Part shown: positions 63,211 through 64,000 of the stretch, one piece after another
Position numbering within the stretch: position 1 is the stretch's first letter
Layout: every line of letters starts with the position of its first letter
Assembly: GCA_947454235.1 (NCBI GenBank)
Contig: CANGIY010000015.1
Coordinates: 43,624 to 107,623, forward strand
Source of the DNA: Chitinophagaceae bacterium
GTDB taxonomy: Bacteria > Bacteroidota > Bacteroidia > Chitinophagales > Chitinophagaceae
Direction of reading: 5' to 3'
Length of the DNA stretch: 64,000 nt
Position numbers and translations under genes: made by a program
The notes under the pieces: generated by a model
What the model saw: only the letters and a program-made list of their open reading frames with translations
Databases searched by the model: none
What the model was told of the DNA's origin: nothing

Positions 63211-63242
63211 ACAAGAGCCAGCACTGCGGCACTGGCTCTTGT
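63211..63242 (-). terminator. rho-independent terminator of the partial T9SS gene
   Basis: ACAAGAGCCAG and CTGGCTCTTGT form an 11-bp stem over a 10-base loop, followed on the minus strand by TTGTTTGTTAT. It lies 21 bases beyond the stop at 63264. Confidence 0.8.
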
Positions 63243-63263
63243 TCATCATTTATTCAAAATATT

Positions 63264-64000
63264 TTACCGCCCTCGTTTCACAATCCTCCTCACAACCCTA
63301 ACTCCACTCACCGGGTTGTAAGCAACAACCATATATCCGCCATCTTCCAGCATAGAAATATCAATTGTCTCGCGTTTAGTGATACCCTCTTTTTGTAGCA
63401 CTGTTTGCCCAATAGCATTAATAACCTCAACGGTACAACCCCATGCGCCATCAATGGTAACATCACTATTGGCAGGGTTGGGGTACACATTAATATTGAT
63501 TGGGTCAATAATGGTGTGTACCACTGTTGGGGTATCAGGCCACACGTGTACTGTTATGGTATCTGCTTTTATGCCATCACCGCAAATATCCTGTGTTACC
63601 ACGTACCGTGTAGTAGCTGTGGGGTGTACCCACAAGCCGCCGCCACTATCTATTGTAGTACTACTACCCAATTGATACCACAACCACGGCACTAATGCCT
63701 CATGTGTACCCAAGTACACGCTATCGCCTGGGTGTATTAAGGTATCATTACCAGCAAAAGGCATGGAGGCGCAGTCGATGACTGAGACATCATCTATGAG
63801 ATAATATGCGTACATATCTCCTCCCGATCCGGTTGTATCAATAGTCAATCGTACATGCGTATCAGATGATCTATAGAAATTCCCAAATGTGATGTATTTC
63901 TCAGTTCCACTAGCTGTATAGGTTCCAGAAATTTCCGTCCAATTCAAAGTATCGGAAATAATTGAAGTGTCCACTATTTGAGGATGACAATTCCATTGAG
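63264..64000 (-). CDS. secreted protein with T9SS type A sorting domain, N-terminus outside the window
   Basis: The frame is open from the stop at 63264 to the window edge, giving at least 245 residues. It contains a β-sandwich resembling carbohydrate-binding or MAM-like modules (LNWTEISGTYTASGTEKYITFGNF, then DDVSVIDC), an Ig-like module (ATTRYVVTQDICGDGIKADTITVHV) and a Por-secretion tail (INVYPNPANSDVTIDG, then GGYMVVAYNPVSGVRVVRRIVK). A GTG at 63972-63974 could be mistaken for a start, but upstream codons read on without a stop. The signal peptide would lie outside the window. Confidence 0.85.
   Translation of the reverse strand, partial: QWNCHPQIVDTSIISDTLNWTEISGTYTASGTEKYITFGNFYRSSDTHVRLTIDTTGSGGDMYAYYLIDDVSVIDCASMPFAGNDTLIHPGDSVYLGTHEALVPWLWYQLGSSTTIDSGGGLWVHPTATTRYVVTQDICGDGIKADTITVHVWPDTPTVVHTIIDPININVYPNPANSDVTIDGAWGCTVEVINAIGQTVLQKEGITKRETIDISMLEDGGYMVVAYNPVSGVRVVRRIVKRGR

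Noticed and set aside
62918..63398. short open frames over repeat copy B and the terminator of the last gene
   Set aside because: They have no signal or domain and follow the same repeat as copy A. They look like frames through repeated DNA.
1..64000. tRNA and rRNA genes, integrase or transposase genes
   Set aside because: No cloverleaf-like segment, rRNA sequence or recombinase signature was noticed; scanning by eye can miss a tRNA, so a tRNA finder run would be decisive.

Overview
The window looks like a chromosomal segment from a member of the Bacteroidota, probably near the Chitinophagales/Sphingobacteriia. Four signs support this. At least seven secreted proteins carry C-terminal sorting domains of the type IX secretion system (four Por-tail type A, three CHU_C or gliding-associated type B). 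Many genes have the phylum-specific -7 promoter box TAnnTTTG instead of a sigma70 -10, and mostly lack strong Shine-Dalgarno sequences. DUF4290-murA, DUF4834, MuiA/DUF4139 and mobile mystery A/B genes are typical of the group. The single-domain PurL and the MurA with Asp in place of the catalytic Cys also fit. I saw no rRNA, tRNA, CRISPR array or transposase.

Layout. 0-9.9 kb: the tail of a PafA-like alkaline phosphatase, a small membrane-protein frame split by an amber codon, a DUF922-like secreted protein, an aminotransferase, a hairpin-rich intergenic repeat, a CoA-transferase, nadC plus a lipid kinase, a T9SS protein, and a DinB/YafY pair. 9.9-13.8 kb: an AT-rich orphan gene, then a VOC-SRPBCC-SRPBCC-TfoX operon divergent from a GlxA-type regulator. 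13.8-23.8 kb: purL, a GxxExxY protein, a secreted orphan, a 12-repeat NHL protein, ybeY-rluA, and a WecA/MraY-like transferase with an EreA/ChaN-like gene. 24.0-25.6 kb: a small AT-rich accessory island holding a UDG-like protein and a miniature kinase-like protein, with paired inverted repeats and a duplicated 65-bp upstream region. 25.6-34 kb: kmo-recJ, then three tandem MuiA/DUF4139 paralogs. 34-38.4 kb: a T9SS protein, a Crp/Fnr regulator, an SRPBCC protein, the mobile mystery A/B (HTH + Fic) module, and a lone atpG. 38.5-41 kb: four tandem related lipoproteins. 41-48 kb: phosphosulfolactate synthase and a Cys/Met PLP enzyme, then DUF4834-TPR, DUF4290-murA and a tiny Ala/Pro-rich lipoprotein. 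48.4-59 kb: three giant CHU_C surface proteins. 59-64 kb: a GAF/PAS hybrid histidine kinase, a second inverted copy of the hairpin repeat, and the C-terminal part of another T9SS protein.

Core metabolism and envelope genes (nadC, kmo, purL, murA, recJ, atpG) are interspersed with surface and secreted proteins of unknown role. Candidates for undescribed biology are the 24-25.6 kb island, the four-lipoprotein cluster, the DUF4139 triplet, the inverted 240-bp multi-hairpin repeat, and the two giant proteins sharing a roughly 400-residue N-terminal domain. Promoter, terminator, domain and start calls were made by eye; no alignments or database searches were run.
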